DNA of 64,000 nucleotides from Erigeron canadensis (GCF_010389155.1 NC_057761.1:42022213-42086212); one strand, 5' to 3'. Shown: positions 1-10,680, numbered from the stretch's first letter. The notes: generated by a model not told the origin, from the letters alone. Numbers and translations: made by a program.

Positions 1-155
1 TAGGGTTTTCTCGGAATTTGATTTCTAATCTAATGGTGGCGGAGGTGTAGTTTTATTTGAATATCTGGAGGGCTAATTGCACTCGACCAGATTTAGGTTT
101 TTTTTTTTTTTTCTTCTTGGCGGAATTGGTGGCCGGAATTTGTGTCCGGATTTAT

Positions 156-305
156 GGCTCTGATACCATATGAAACCTTATAGGTTATTGTATGTGATTA
201 TTATTCATAAGGATTACAAGAGGCTATATTTATAGAGTAGCCTAAATCAAAGGAAGGAAACTAATACTATGGAAACATGATAAATGGAAACTAATACTAT
301 GTCTA
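156..305 (-). mobile_element. Ty1-copia LTR remnant with primer-binding site
   Basis: Read on the minus strand, 168-156 is TGGTATCAGAGCC, the primer-binding site complementary to initiator methionine tRNA that is typical of plant Copia elements. Two bases away the LTR would end at 171 (TGAAACC on the plus strand, that is, an LTR ending in CA). The LTR-like stretch contains a directly repeated GGAAACTAATACTATG (about 257 and 288). It is cut off near 305 by TA repeats and a MITE, so the other LTR end is missing. Positions 1-155 would be internal sequence. No gag or pol coding is visible. Confidence 0.6.
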
Positions 306-309
306 ATAT

Positions 310-480
310 ATATATATAGGAAAAAGGTTCATGTAAGAACCATTTGAATCGGAAGAAACATGAGAACCTTTAAATTATAACTTAATGTTCATATGTGAAC
401 AAATTTGCTCACATATGAGATGATCAAATTATCCTTCAAATTACCTATGTTCACATGTGAATAGTTCTCACAATGAACTT
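310..480. mobile_element. Small MITE of the GGTTCATGTGAAC family, copy 1
   Basis: An imperfect palindrome of about 170 bp with ends AAAGGTTCATGTAAGAACC and GAATAGTTCTCACAATGAAC, and central GTTCATATGTGAAC / GTTCACATGTGAA motifs. It is flanked on both sides by TATATA runs. Related copies lie at about 23033-23217, 40116-40290, 42285-42500 and 49520-49685. Confidence 0.6.
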
Positions 481-506
481 TATATATATATATATATATA
501 TATATA
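480..506. repeat. (TA)n microsatellite
   Basis: Uninterrupted TA dinucleotides separating the small MITE from the foldback element. Confidence 0.95.
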
Positions 507-507
507 G

Positions 508-845
508 GTGAAAGTTATTTTAGAACCACTCCTTATTTTAGGACCAATTAGGACATGTGTTTTTTGTAACTTACACACCACCATGATCATCTCCGACCAC
601 CACCATGATTTTCCGGCAACGGTGACCACCGGAAAATCATTTTTAAGTTAACTTACACATGTGTAAGTTATATACAACTTATACATATGTAAGTTAACTG
701 AAACATGATTTTCCGGCGATGGCGGTGGTCGCCGGAGGACCATGTTTTTGGTCGGAGATGATCGTGGTGGTGGTGGTGGTGGTGGTCGATGATGATGATT
801 ATGATGTGCTCCTAATTGGTCCTAAAATAAGGCGTGGTCTAAAGA
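508..845. mobile_element. Long foldback (palindromic) element
   Basis: Left arm 518-553 (start TTTAGAACCACTCCTTATTT) and right arm 810-843 are near-perfect reverse complements over about 34 bp. The complementarity continues inward: the CATGATCATCTCCGACCACC segment of the left half matches the right-half segment that reads GGTCGGAGATGATCGTGG, and the ATGATTTTCCGG segments lie near the centre. The whole element can therefore form a GC-rich hairpin of about 330 bp. The reading frame across 719-979 is a by-product of GTG and ACAC repeats and is not a gene. The superfamily is uncertain, as there is no clear target duplication beyond TA repeats. Confidence 0.7.
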
Positions 846-861
846 CACACACACACACACA

Positions 862-1850
862 CACAAATCTCATCTTCCTTCAAAGTTTTATTAGTAGAAA
901 TTATTTAGCATTTGCCGTGACAATTTGTTTGCACTCTTTATTTTTGAAATTGGTAAAGCTAAACTGCTATAGGTATTGACTATATGCCTTGTGTTATTGA
1001 CTCTTTTTTTCGTCAAGTTCTGCTGTTATGTAAAATCAAGGATGCAATATACTTGATATTCAATTTGTGGGGAAGTGAAATATTAAGTACTATACTATAT
1101 GACATTTTTTTTTTTTGGTAGAATATGAGTTAATTACCCTTGATGCAATGTGCAGGCATGAGGCAGAAGTAATCAAAGGTATTGGTAGTGATATTTTATC
1201 TAAATTGCGTAGCTTAACTCCCAATGTGGAAGCGAGTGCCGAAACAAACGCCGATGTAGACCTAAACGGAACAGAGATGCACATTCATTAGCTGAAATTA
1301 ATACTAGAAGTTTGGTCAGGTGTATGGTAGTATGTTGTGGGATGTGGGTCAGTGGTAAGTCTACTCTAGCATCTTCTATTAATGACGAAATAAAACATGA
1401 GTTTGAAAGTTGCTGCTTTGTTGGTGATGTTCAATCAGAATAAAAATTGAATGGCTTGAAAATGTTACAAGAGAAAATTCTCTCAAGACGTCAGAAGTGA
1501 GTATAGAGAGCATTGAACAAGGAACATCAATGATGAAGAGAAGACTGAGTTATAACAGTGTTCTGATAGTCCTTGATGATGTTAACCACATTGACAACTC
1601 AAGATGTTTGCTGGATCACATTACTGGTTCGCTGGATCACATTACTGTAGTTTTCAAGTATATGTATATAGATGGATTTAAGTAACTACTTCATAATATG
1701 TATTTATTATGGGTCTAATGGGTTGCAATCATCGTTCATCTACTACATAATTCTTTTGAATAAAAGGTTTGCATCATGTTTTTTAAGTTGGTTTTGTACG
1801 TTTTTCTTTATGAAAAATGTGTTGTAACAAGACAATTGGGATATACTCGT
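862..1850 (+). pseudogene. Decayed copy of the TIR-NBS gene (intron 1, second exon, 3' flank)
   Basis: This stretch follows 11276-12610 almost base for base. The same intron end is present (the polypyrimidine and TTCGTCAAGTTCTGCTGT segment, acceptor ATGTGCAG at about 1154), followed by the NBS exon. The coding copy is broken. A stop interrupts the region after GTEMHIH, the P-loop glycines read CGMWVSGKST instead of GVGGSGKTT, and a second stop follows the VQSE segment. The kinase-2 segment VLIVLDDVNHID is intact at about 1560-1595. Shortly after it, about 370 bp is missing (equivalent to about 12040-12410), including RNBS-B and GLPL. The 3' flank resumes at about 1690. It cannot encode a receptor. 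Confidence 0.85.
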
Positions 1851-2407
1851 AATACATAATCATTAGGGCCCTCTTACTAAGGTTTGTCTCTTTTCCCACC
1901 TCTTCCTCACTGCCACTTCAGCATGTTTTTATTTAAGAACTATCCTAGCATTAAGACCTCTTTCTTACCTCTTCTCCACCTCTTCTTAATATTCTTTTAT
2001 TTTATTTTATTTTAACCCACATACTAATAAAACTTTTTTTTTAATAAAAATGAACATTATACTAATAAATATACATCATAGCTTTTATAAATTTTAAACC
2101 TTTTGTATCTAGTGTGATGTTTGTTGTTATCAAAATTCTTGTAAACATATACTAAAACTATGAGATATTTATGTTGGGGGCTGAAATAAAACACTTGGGT
2201 TACTCTAGGGGCAAAAATATGAAAAATATATAAAAAAAATCTTCATGTTCCTATCCACTTGCAGTAGTCATCTACTAAGAAAGAAACAGGTGCTGAGCCG
2301 ATGAGGGATACAGTTGGGTAGTCATCTACTATATATATATACACATTACACACAACATATATATACACGATCCAGATATATATATACACGATCCACATAT
2401 ATAATAA

Positions 2408-2569
2408 AGAATAGAATGACATGGAATGTCACATGAATTATATAGAATGACAATCTACTAAATTAGTTAGTAAAAAAAAGTTTGTAAATTTTGATTAATC
2501 ATTAATTTACAAACTTTTTTTTACTAACTAATTTGGCATCTGAAGTGGCATTCCATGTCATTCTATTCT
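2408..2569. mobile_element. 162-bp perfect-arm palindromic MITE
   Basis: Outer arms 2408-2428 and 2549-2569 are exact 21-bp reverse complements (AGAATAGAATGACATGGAATG). Inner arms 2460-2490 and 2504-2534 are an exact 31-bp inverted repeat around a 13-base loop. The near-perfect arms point to a young insertion. A related degraded piece lies at about 4018-4075 (AATGACATGGAAGGCCATGTCA and GAGTTTGTAAT). Confidence 0.7.
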
Positions 2570-3140
2570 ATATTACTTAAATTAAAAAATAAAATTAATC
2601 TAGGTTAAATAAACTCAAAGTGATTAGTCCGTATCCCCTAAAATTATGTTCACTCCCTTGAATATTCCTAATTTCTTTCTTCTGGACGTGATAGATATTA
2701 TGTTCAACGTAATCTTCTGTACAACAGAAACAATCTATCAAACACAAATCAATTTTCATATTTTTCTTCTTTATTATATGAATGAAGAGACATTATCGGA
2801 TCAATAATTTTTTGTTTCTTCCCCGTTAAATGACGACTGTCGACGGGTTGTTAACAGGTTCTGATCAAAGGGTACTATGGGATTATGATCTAGGGTTATT
2901 ACCAGATGATGATTGAGACCCATCACAACATATTGATGAATACTATTGCAAATCAGTGGTTGTGATATAAGATAACTTATCAACATATAATGGGACAACA
3001 AATATTCTCACAAAATTGTGAACTCGTATATATATGCATCATAATGAGTAGCAGCAAAGTAATAACAAGTTTTAACAAACAGAAGTATTAGCTAGTAGAG
3101 TAGCAGGCAACGACATGCAGCCAATATGGATAGAGAATTT
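2570..3140. other. Gene-free stretch in the duplicated block
   Basis: AT-rich sequence with no frame that I recognise. It lies inside the roughly 2.4-kb interval (about 1860-4310) that has no counterpart in the intact block, so it probably arrived by insertion. Confidence 0.4.
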
Positions 3141-3490
3141 TCAAGATTCTTGAGTTATTATCACACCACCAAGTAGCTTAAAGCCATTGAATAATCTATT
3201 GATATGCAAGGTCTTCGTTGTAGCAAGTTTTAACCGGATGTTGTGTACTATTATATCCTGATTTGAGCAGTTGTGCGTGACTTTATTATGTGAGAAGAGG
3301 ATTCCTTTCTTTCCAAAGAAAGTACGATGTGGCAGCAACAAGAAGTTAATTTGTCAATTACGCTTCTATGCACATCGATGTTTTGCTATCGGTGAAAGGT
3401 AATCGACAATGTCATCCCATTTGGCTGAAACATGACACATATCAGCAACACCTCTAAGAACAACAACTTTGCCAATTAGACTTCTATCAG
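3141..3490 (-). pseudogene. LINE-type reverse transcriptase C-terminal remnant
   Basis: On the minus strand, about 3480-3370 reads GKVVVLRGVADMCHVSAKWD followed by DIVDYLSPIAKHR. After a stop, a shifted frame at 3341-3141 gives QDIIVHNIRLKLATTK. The spacing and pattern (AKWDDIV, then an LKL-rich tail) resemble the region after the zf-RVT domain at the C-terminus of plant non-LTR retrotransposon proteins. The frame is broken and nothing upstream is preserved. The family call is from memory of the pattern and is tentative. Confidence 0.4.
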
Positions 3491-4309
3491 ATTGTTTTTT
3501 TCTTTACCATCTCATCATATCATTGCGAAGTGTCATTCTGGCTTTCGCACATAAGTTAATGTGTTTCCCTTTTGCTGATAATATACAAATCATAACCAAC
3601 AAAGTAATAAAACTCGATCGAATATAATAGATTTTTCACGAACACTTGGTGTACAATCCATGACTTATAACATTTGATTGATCTATTAGAAAATTCAACA
3701 TAAAAATGTATGCATGATTAAATCCTCTTAGGAAAGGAGAACGATTGGCCTTGAAGAAAGTCGGGCTACAATACCCAACTCCACAACGATCAACATCGTT
3801 AGGTTGTAGCCTTTATCTACTTTATGTATTTGAGAAGATCTTCAATTTAAAAAGATCGAAGTGCACCAATACCCACACACAATTGTTACTGATAATATAC
3901 CTTCTGAATTATATATTTGGATTTGGGAAGAGAGATTTTTGTATTTGGATGAAAGAGAACGTAGCTATTGAAAAAAAAAATTAACGACAGTTAAGTTAGA
4001 GTTAGTTGATTAGTTAATGGAATAATGACATGGAAGGCCATGTCAGGTGACACGTAAAAAAAGAGTTTGTAATATATTGGTGAGTTTGTAATAGCATTCC
4101 TCTTCTCTAAAATAAAACAAGAAAAGAAAAGAACATAAAAAACAATTCTCTCTCTCCCTCTTTTTCTCCTCGTCCATCTTGTTCTTAATTCCGAACAACC
4201 CACTTTTCGACGAGCTTGGAATCAAATTGGACGAGATTTTAGAACCTCTACTACGACCGGCCTTATACCCCTTAAGACATGAGATGAATTATGGTTCATG
4301 TCCCTAAAC

Positions 4310-4420
4310 TTAGTAGGAAAATGTGGCTTCTATACTGAGAAACCAATAAAAGTGACTCCCTGGATTCGCCCAATATCTGTGAGGTAACACTTTGACCGAA
4401 AGCGGGGGGTGATGTTACTG
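4310..4420. repeat. Segment shared with 12672-12765
   Basis: The run ACTGAGAAACCAATAAAAGT and its surroundings occur in both places in the same order relative to the NBS copies. It marks where the duplicated block resumes after the inserted interval. Confidence 0.8.
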
Positions 4421-4599
4421 TGCCCGTGCCATGTAGAGGACACCTAACGGACCGATCACACATTCCATGTTCTTAGAACGTTATCACATCGAAAAATTTG
4501 TCACATCAGCACAACATAAATCCATTTTTCATATACAACAATCACACTGAAATTTGGACCTCAAGAACCTCAGATAACACACTTCAATTATACAAACCT

Positions 4600-5237
4600 G
4601 ATAAAGACTTTGGCTTTTATACTAATCTGATGCATAGTTTCGATGTCAAATACGGGTTTGAGTCCGATCCTGTTGTTCAGATGTCGTTGCAGATTCTATG
4701 GTTAAGTGTTGTGCTTGAGTTACGCAGGTTGAGTGTTTGATGAAATGCCTCAACGAGATATTGTGTCTTGGAGTACTGTTATTTCAATGGATGTTCGTAA
4801 TGGGGAGGCTAGTCATGGATTGAGATTGTTTAGGGAGATGGTGGTAAATGGGTTTGAACCCAATTATGTGACTTTGATTAGTGTGGCTAAGGCGTGCGGT
4901 CGGTTGGGTTTGGGATTGCAAGCTAAGTCGGTTCATGGTTATGTAGTGATGCAAAAGATCGAAAGCAGTGATCATAGTATGTTGAATAACTCTCTTATCG
5001 CAATGTATGGAAAATGTAGAGACTCATACAGTGCTCGGTGTCTTTTTAATCGTGTTACTGGTCATTGTACGTCATCATGGACAGCTATTATCTCATGCTA
5101 CAATCACAATGGTTACTACCATGAAGCATTAGACCTTTCCAATAAAATGCAAGAAGCTAAAGCAGAACCAAATGCAATCACAATGATGGCATTCTTTGTT
5201 CTTATGCAGTTAAACGTTGCATTTATCCTTGCGGACT
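4600..5237 (+). pseudogene. PPR protein fragment, plus strand, frameshifted
   Basis: The translation contains PLS-type pentatricopeptide signatures: VFDEMPQRDIVSWSTVIS, GLRLFREMVVNGFEPNYVT, ACGRLGLGLQAKSVHGYV, SLIAMYGKC, SWTAIISCYNHNGYYHEALD and MQEAKAEPNAIT. An upstream piece (VKYGFESDPVVQMSL) is in another frame, joined by a one-base loss near 4688. There is no start and the C-terminus is missing, so the gene is dead. It differs from the intact PPR gene at 13876-15978, so it derives from another PPR locus. It ends tail-to-tail against a minus-strand PPR tail at 5238. Confidence 0.8.
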
Positions 5238-5390
5238 AAGCTGCATCCAGGCAAGTTACTCATGTCGTTGTACTTCATCGAACTCCCTTATTTGAGAAAC
5301 CGGACTCCATCTTCCATCTGAAGAACCTAATAGGAAAAATCAGGGAGATGCTGGTCAAACATCCTTCTCACTGCCATTTGAGCAAGGTCA
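5238..5390 (-). pseudogene. Copy of the PPR gene's C-terminal end
   Basis: This closely matches 13918-14095, the last codons of the intact minus-strand PPR gene. The shared words include CTGCATCCAGGCA, CTTATTTGAGAAACC and CACTGCCAT. About 30 bases are lost in the middle. It belongs to the same degenerate block as the NBS copy at 862-1850 and fixes the far end of the duplication. Confidence 0.85.
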
Positions 5391-5399
5391 AACCGATCA

Positions 5400-6197
5400 T
5401 CAGGATCTTCATCGGAATTGGTACTTAAAAGCTCAGAAACTTTGAGTGACAGGTCAGTTATCAATTCTCTGTGAATTATAATTTGATTTTTTAATCCAAG
5501 TTAGGCAATAAGTTGTTTACATGCTCAACACGAGTCAAAGCTTCTAACAGTCATGGTTACTTTTAAACACGCTAGCGATATATGGCATGAAATCAGCCCA
5601 CTTTACAAACCAGTAGTTACAACTTACAATTTAAAAACCTATCGATTTCACTTACGGACAAATATGCCCCTCTAATCTACCGTATAAAAAAGAACCATTT
5701 GTTAACCTTTCATAATAAAAATGCATTTATAGTTTAAAGTAGAGGTTCATGATGTATGAGTCAAGTGGCAGGGTGGAAACACCCACATGACAATCTATAA
5801 AAGTATTAATTTAGAATATTATAAAAAGTCAAACCTGCAACTACTACGAATAGTTATTACTCCGTTTATATAAAGATAAACTACCAATTGTTTTGTTTAT
5901 ACTAACTATATAAAAACAGATAAAACACCACTATCTAAAAAGTCAAACCTGCAACTACTTTAAATCTTGAATTTTTCTACTGAGATACACCAATGTTCGT
6001 CAATCTTCAAATCTGCTAAACACAAGATATACGTACCAAGAAATTACATTAATTCTCTTTATCATGGGCGGTCATTTCTTTTCAAATCCATTACTCAGTA
6101 CGTTTCTTATAGGCTTTTGATTGCTACTCTATTAACCTTTCTTTGTAAGTTCCATTTTTATTTTATTATATATGTTATATAAATAAATGAAAACACA
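5400..6197. other. Upstream region of the kinase gene
   Basis: AT-rich and without a supported gene. A 22-bp direct repeat (AAAAGTCAAACCTGCAACTACT) occurs at about 5825 and 5939. The short frame at 5967-6182 has no recognisable domain and is more likely 5' leader or promoter sequence. Confidence 0.4.
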
Positions 6198-8388
6198 ATG
6201 TCATCCATAGTAGTTGAGATACCTCTCCAAGAAATTTTGTTAGCAACTAACAATTTTGCCAAGGAAAATCGTATTGCCTCGGGTGGATATGGGCCGGTGT
6301 ATCAAGGCAAATCTGAAAAGCATGGAATGATCGCCGTGAAACGGTTAGATCCAGAGAATGGGCAAGGAGATGTTGAATTTCGAAGAGAGATTGCTTTGCT
6401 TTCAGAATATAAACATGAAAACATTGTCTCTCTTATCGGATTTTGTGATGAAAATGACGAGAAGATACTTGTTTATAAGCTTGAAAGCAATGGGAGTCTT
6501 GACAAACATTTGAGCAACAAACATCTAAGCTGGATTCAACGTCTTCGAATTTGCTTAGATGCTGCCCGAGGGTTGAAGTACCTTCATGATGATGTTGGGC
6601 CGCAACAAAGAATTCTCCACCGTGATGTCAAAAGTGCAAACATCCTGTTGGATGACAAGTGGAATGCCAAGATTTCTGATTTTGGGTTGTCAAAAATAGG
6701 GCCTGCCAATATGCAGACTACTCTTGTTATATCCAACGCTTGTGGCACGTTTGGATACATTGATCCGGAGTACTTGAATACAGGTTGTCTCACACAAAAA
6801 TCCGATGTTTACTCTTTTGGGGTGGTATTGTTTGAAGTCCTATGTGGAAGGCCCACACGCATTATAGCTTACAAGGACGAGCGTCAATTTCTAACTGTTT
6901 TGGTCACAAAACACTACGGAAGACAAACATTACACAAGATCATTCACTTTGACATACAAAGTCAGATAGACGCAACATCGTTACTTACGTATTCAACCAT
7001 TGCGTATCAATGTTTGAAGACTGGATCAGAACGTCCAACAATGAGTAAGGTCGTGCAACAACTACAGAAAGCTCTTCACAATCAACTAGTAAGTTGTGAG
7101 TTCATATAACAATGACAATAAATTTAGTTTTCAGACATTAAAATATGATTTGATTATAACCAACAATATAGTTGTTACATTGAAAAAGACACATAAAAAC
7201 AAATACAAACACATATATTCCATTTATGGAAAGTGATTACAAACATCCTGACCCTTAGATTGAAATTAAGGGTCAAGATTTAAAGATGGACTTTAAATCT
7301 TGAGTTCTTAACCCTTGATTTTAATCCAAAGGCCAAGATTTAGCTAACATGACTAGCCAACTTTAAGGAATCCTCTTCCTATATATAGCCCTACATGTGA
7401 CGGTTATTCCTGAACCATTGTATTGCTTCAAACCATCGTGACTCTTTGTCATGAGACTATGAGAGGGCTTAAAACTGCACTTCTGAACCATCACGATGGT
7501 TGTGCATCTTCACACCGATGACCGATCCCCTTTTCCTTTTAGAGCCTAAATAGCACACTTGGTCCCTAGACTTCAACAACTAATACAATTGTAGCCTAAA
7601 CACATTTTTAGACTAACTACATATAGGTCCCTAAAGTTTTGACAACAAGACTTAGATAAGTAAATCTAACACAAACACAAAGACAAGGTCCTACACTCAC
7701 TTTGTTCACCACCCCTTAGGTATAGAGCTACACTCTTGTTGAATTTGATTTTCGAGAGGATAATGTGTTGCTCTTTCAGTGAGGTTGGTGTTTTATTGAA
7801 AGAGTTTAACTGTTGAAAGCTAGTTTATTTTTGTCCTTTTTGCTACTTTTTATAATTGTAACAACTAGCAAGAAGAAACTTAATCTGAAAACTTTTTTTT
7901 CTATATGAAATAGTTAATAAACGGCAACTAAGCCTCTATTCGAGTGTCGCCTGGAGAGGAAAGTCAGTTGATCTTCATTTTCGGGCGGCTAATCTGCAGC
8001 CACACAAAAATTTACTTTCGTTTTTCAAAGCAACTAATTATATTCAAACTTATTTTGTTCGTCCGTTCATGATCTACCTTGATACTGCTAGAATAGAAAG
8101 TATTGATTATTGACGTTTATTTATAACTACTTATAAAGCAATTTATCCCACCCCTATTTGAACAGTATAAAAAGATGAAATATCTAAAATATATCTTTAG
8201 CATATTAATAACTGTAAAATTGCCACGAAATTTTGTAGTTGATACACCAATATCCCTTTCTTGTTTGATTGATTGTTTGTTTGTAATAGGAATCAAGTGG
8301 ATCATGGCCTTATGATGTATACAATGGTCTTGGCGACTACGTTAATGATGACGTTGATACTCTTACAGAGACACAGCAAGGGTATTAA
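6198..8388 (+). CDS. Receptor-like cytoplasmic Ser/Thr protein kinase, two exons
   Basis: Exon 1 (6198-7088, 297 residues) is a full kinase domain with no signal peptide or membrane segment, so a cytoplasmic kinase is inferred. The glycine loop reads ASGGYG at residues 27-32, with Ala in place of the usual first Gly. Catalytic elements are K48 in AVKRL, E64 in the C-helix, HRD 141-143 with N148, DFG 161-163, a GT-[YF]-G-Y-[IM]-D-P-E-type activation end (183-191), D203 and R279. The sequence resembles the stand-alone kinase modules of a large daisy-family group (ATNNFAKENRI, GQGDVEF, NGSLDKHLS), which often carry a second kinase or PP2 domain absent here. Reading on from 7088 gives only six residues and a stop, but 7089 is a strong donor (GTAAGT). 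The acceptor TTGTAATAG at 8289 opens a phase-0 exon 8290-8388 encoding 32 residues and a stop (ESSGSWPYDVYNGLGDY...). The kinase is sure; the second exon is inferred. Confidence 0.8.
7089..8289 (+). other. Proposed intron of the kinase gene
   Basis: 1201 bp, GT-AG. It contains a 13-bp perfect hairpin (TCAAGATTTAAAG, 5-base loop, CTTTAAATCTTGA) at about 7276-7306, within a larger set of mutually inverted ACCCTTAGATT-like words at 7250-7345. No other gene is visible. If the intron is wrong, this is plain intergenic DNA. Confidence 0.5.
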
Positions 8389-8394
8389 TTTTTC

Positions 8395-8655
8395 TTTTTT
8401 TTTTTTTTATCTTTTTAAAACATTTAACAAACAGAGAATCACCTAATACGAAATAACCCAATGGCAAAAAGCCATTACCAGTTGGTCCAATTGAGCTGTA
8501 CGGAGCTTTTAGATACCCCATGTTACTCCAGCTTCGAGGAAAAATTGCTAACTCATCCACCCACAGGCAAGATGACGAATTAACGGTAAAGCCCGGTCGT
8601 CTCAAAAATCGAATCTGGAGCTCCCCGGGTTTCCTATCTCTGGCCCCAAGTATAG
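8395..8655 (-). repeat. SINE-like or other short dispersed repeat
   Basis: On the minus strand it reads GGAAACCCGGGGAGCTCCAG, then GATTCGATTTTTG (resembling an RNA polymerase III B box), GACCGGGCTTTACC and GTGGGTGGATGAGTTAGCA. The plus-strand T run at 8390-8410 would be a poly(A)-like tail. The GC-rich block stands out from its AT-rich surroundings. The SINE call rests on motif resemblance only. Confidence 0.35.
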
Positions 8656-8899
8656 TTGGGCGTCATTTACTATTTAGTTTCAGATTAATTTATAGAAGTT
8701 TATTTAAATATAATAATTTTTTAAGATAACTCTAAAGCCTTTTTTATTTTGTGTTGTAAATTTTGTGTCCGATTTTATTCACATAATTCAAAAAGGTGAA
8801 AATGAATATAAAAAAGGTGATCCTGTGAGTAGGATAAAATTTTGAATATTAAATCATGATAAAACCGATATGTTTTCATATTTTCATACGCATTACATT

Positions 8900-10003
8900 A
8901 CAATACATTAAGGCTCAACCTTATGAACAGTGACACGTAGCACGTGACGCTGTTCTATTGGTCCACCTGTATCTCGCGTTTTTTCCCAGATTTTGCTATA
9001 TCGAATTCTGTTAAGGTTATCTTTTTTTTTGTTTTTCTTGGTTTCCTACATAGTTTTTTTTGCTTTTGTGTTTTCTTTCTATTGGTCCACCTATACCCCG
9101 CATTTTTTCGGATTTTGCAATATCAGATCCCGTTAAGGTTATTTTTCTTTCGTTTTTTGTTGCTTTATTACATAGTTTTTTTGCTTTTGTGTTTTTTTTT
9201 TATTGGTTCATCGTATACACAACATCACTATTTAGATTTTGCCATTTTGGATCCGTTTGGGGTTTTTTCTTGGTGTTCATCATAGTTTTTTGGCTTTTGT
9301 GTTCCCAAATAATATATTGGAAACTTTTACTCAACATTTTATTTTTCTTTTGTTATTTCTATTTTCTTTAAGGTTATTTATCTTTCGGTTTATCTTGGTT
9401 TTTTGATACCTTTTTTTTTGCTTATATGATCTCTATCATATATCCCGCACCACTATTTAGATTCTGACATTACGGATCCCATTTGGAGTTTTTTTCTTTC
9501 GTTTTTTTTGGCATGGTTATCAATAGTAACCATGCTTATTAAAACTTGACACGTGGCATCGGTTATAAAGTGACACATCGCACGTTTCTTATAGTTTGGA
9601 TTTTGTCATATTGCATCCTGTTCGGATTTTGTCATGTCTTTTTCTTTTTTACTTTTGTTTTTCCTTTTCGGATTTTTTATTACGGGTTACTTCTGTTGTT
9701 TTTTTCACACTTTTTATTTGTCATTCAACCTTATTGTGATACACCCCGTACCACTACTTGCATTTTGCTATATCGCATCCACTTGATATCTGAATTAATA
9801 TATTGATATTTTTGTCATATCACATCCCGTTCAGGTTTCTACTACGAGTTACGTTTTGTTTTCTTGCATACTTTTAAACAAACATATTAATGACAAAATT
9901 ATAGTTAATTAAGCTGTTGAAAATTCACGGCATATATACTAAAATAACGAACCGTTTCAACAAAGGAATTGAGACCCCGCAACGCGGGGTCCAAAATTTT
10001 GTA
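8900..10003 (+). mobile_element. Helitron-like element with internal tandem repeats (ends uncertain)
   Basis: Near the 3' side is a perfect hairpin, GACCCCGC-AAC-GCGGGGTC, at 9973-9991. It is followed 8 bases later by TGTAG then T. Position and form match the 3' hairpin of Helitrons, although the canonical CTRR is altered. The 5' end is a guess. The tandem repeats sit inside, as is common in non-autonomous Helitrons. Confidence 0.45.
8954..9310 (+). repeat. Three degenerate tandem units of about 122 bp
   Basis: Units start at 8954, 9078 and 9200 with CTATTGGTCCACCTGTA-like words. Each then has GATTTTGCNATAT, a T-rich run and CATAGTTTTTTTGCTTTTGTG. Further decayed relatives (ATCCCGCACCACTATTTAGATT) continue to about 9830. 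The open frames across this stretch are T-rich artefacts with no protein signature. Confidence 0.75.
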
Positions 10004-10443
10004 GTATCTATTATCAATTAAAGAAAAAAGAAATTAATAGATATTTTATTTCATACATAATTAACCTACCAAAGTAAATGATACGTTTGAAACGTGTGAC
10101 ATCTTCACATGTGAATAAAACCAACATCAGGATTGGTTAGACGTTTCGTTTTTTCACAGAAGGTCTTACATTTAAAAGATTTCTATATAAACACCTTGAT
10201 GTGGCTAAGGAAATGGTCAAACACGATATATCCGGTTAAACGACATAGTATATGAAAAACCTTATTTTTACCAACATACATTTAATTAAAAGGACTCACT
10301 AATTCCTGATTACCGAAACTAGAAAAACCTTATTTGATTAAAAAGATTCACTATTTTCTGATTACCGAAACTAGAAAAAACTTATTTGTTTAGTAGCTTG
10401 TGTGAATATAATGTCAATTTTTTTTATTTTCCTAACTTTATAT

Positions 10444-10530
10444 TACTCCCTTTTTAATTGTCATATTTTGACTGATTAAGTTTTTTTTTTCGACTTTGAC
10501 CATAAATATCTTTATTTGAGTTATATATTA
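10444..10530. mobile_element. Half of a Stowaway-like MITE
   Basis: ACTCCCTTTTTAATTGTCAT, TTTGAC and a TTTGACCATAAATAT segment match the left half of Stowaway elements (compare the complete one at 22318-22570). The right terminus is absent. Confidence 0.4.
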
Positions 10531-10680
10531 GTGGATGCGCATTTGCCTCATCCATGGGCCATATGAACATTTATAGACAGAAAAATGATTACATATTTTC
10601 CTAATAATAATAATCTTTCTTATGACCATATATAATAAACATGCTTTTATATTAATTCCGAATATAACTGGACTGCTGCA

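Noticed and set aside
719..979. Open frame with poly-Val and poly-Asp stretches
   Set aside because: It is made by GTG and GAT repeats of the foldback element and ACAC repeats; no codon structure or domain.
8944..9806. Overlapping Phe-rich frames that look like membrane proteins
   Set aside because: They are translations of T-rich tandem repeats; the same words recur in different frames.
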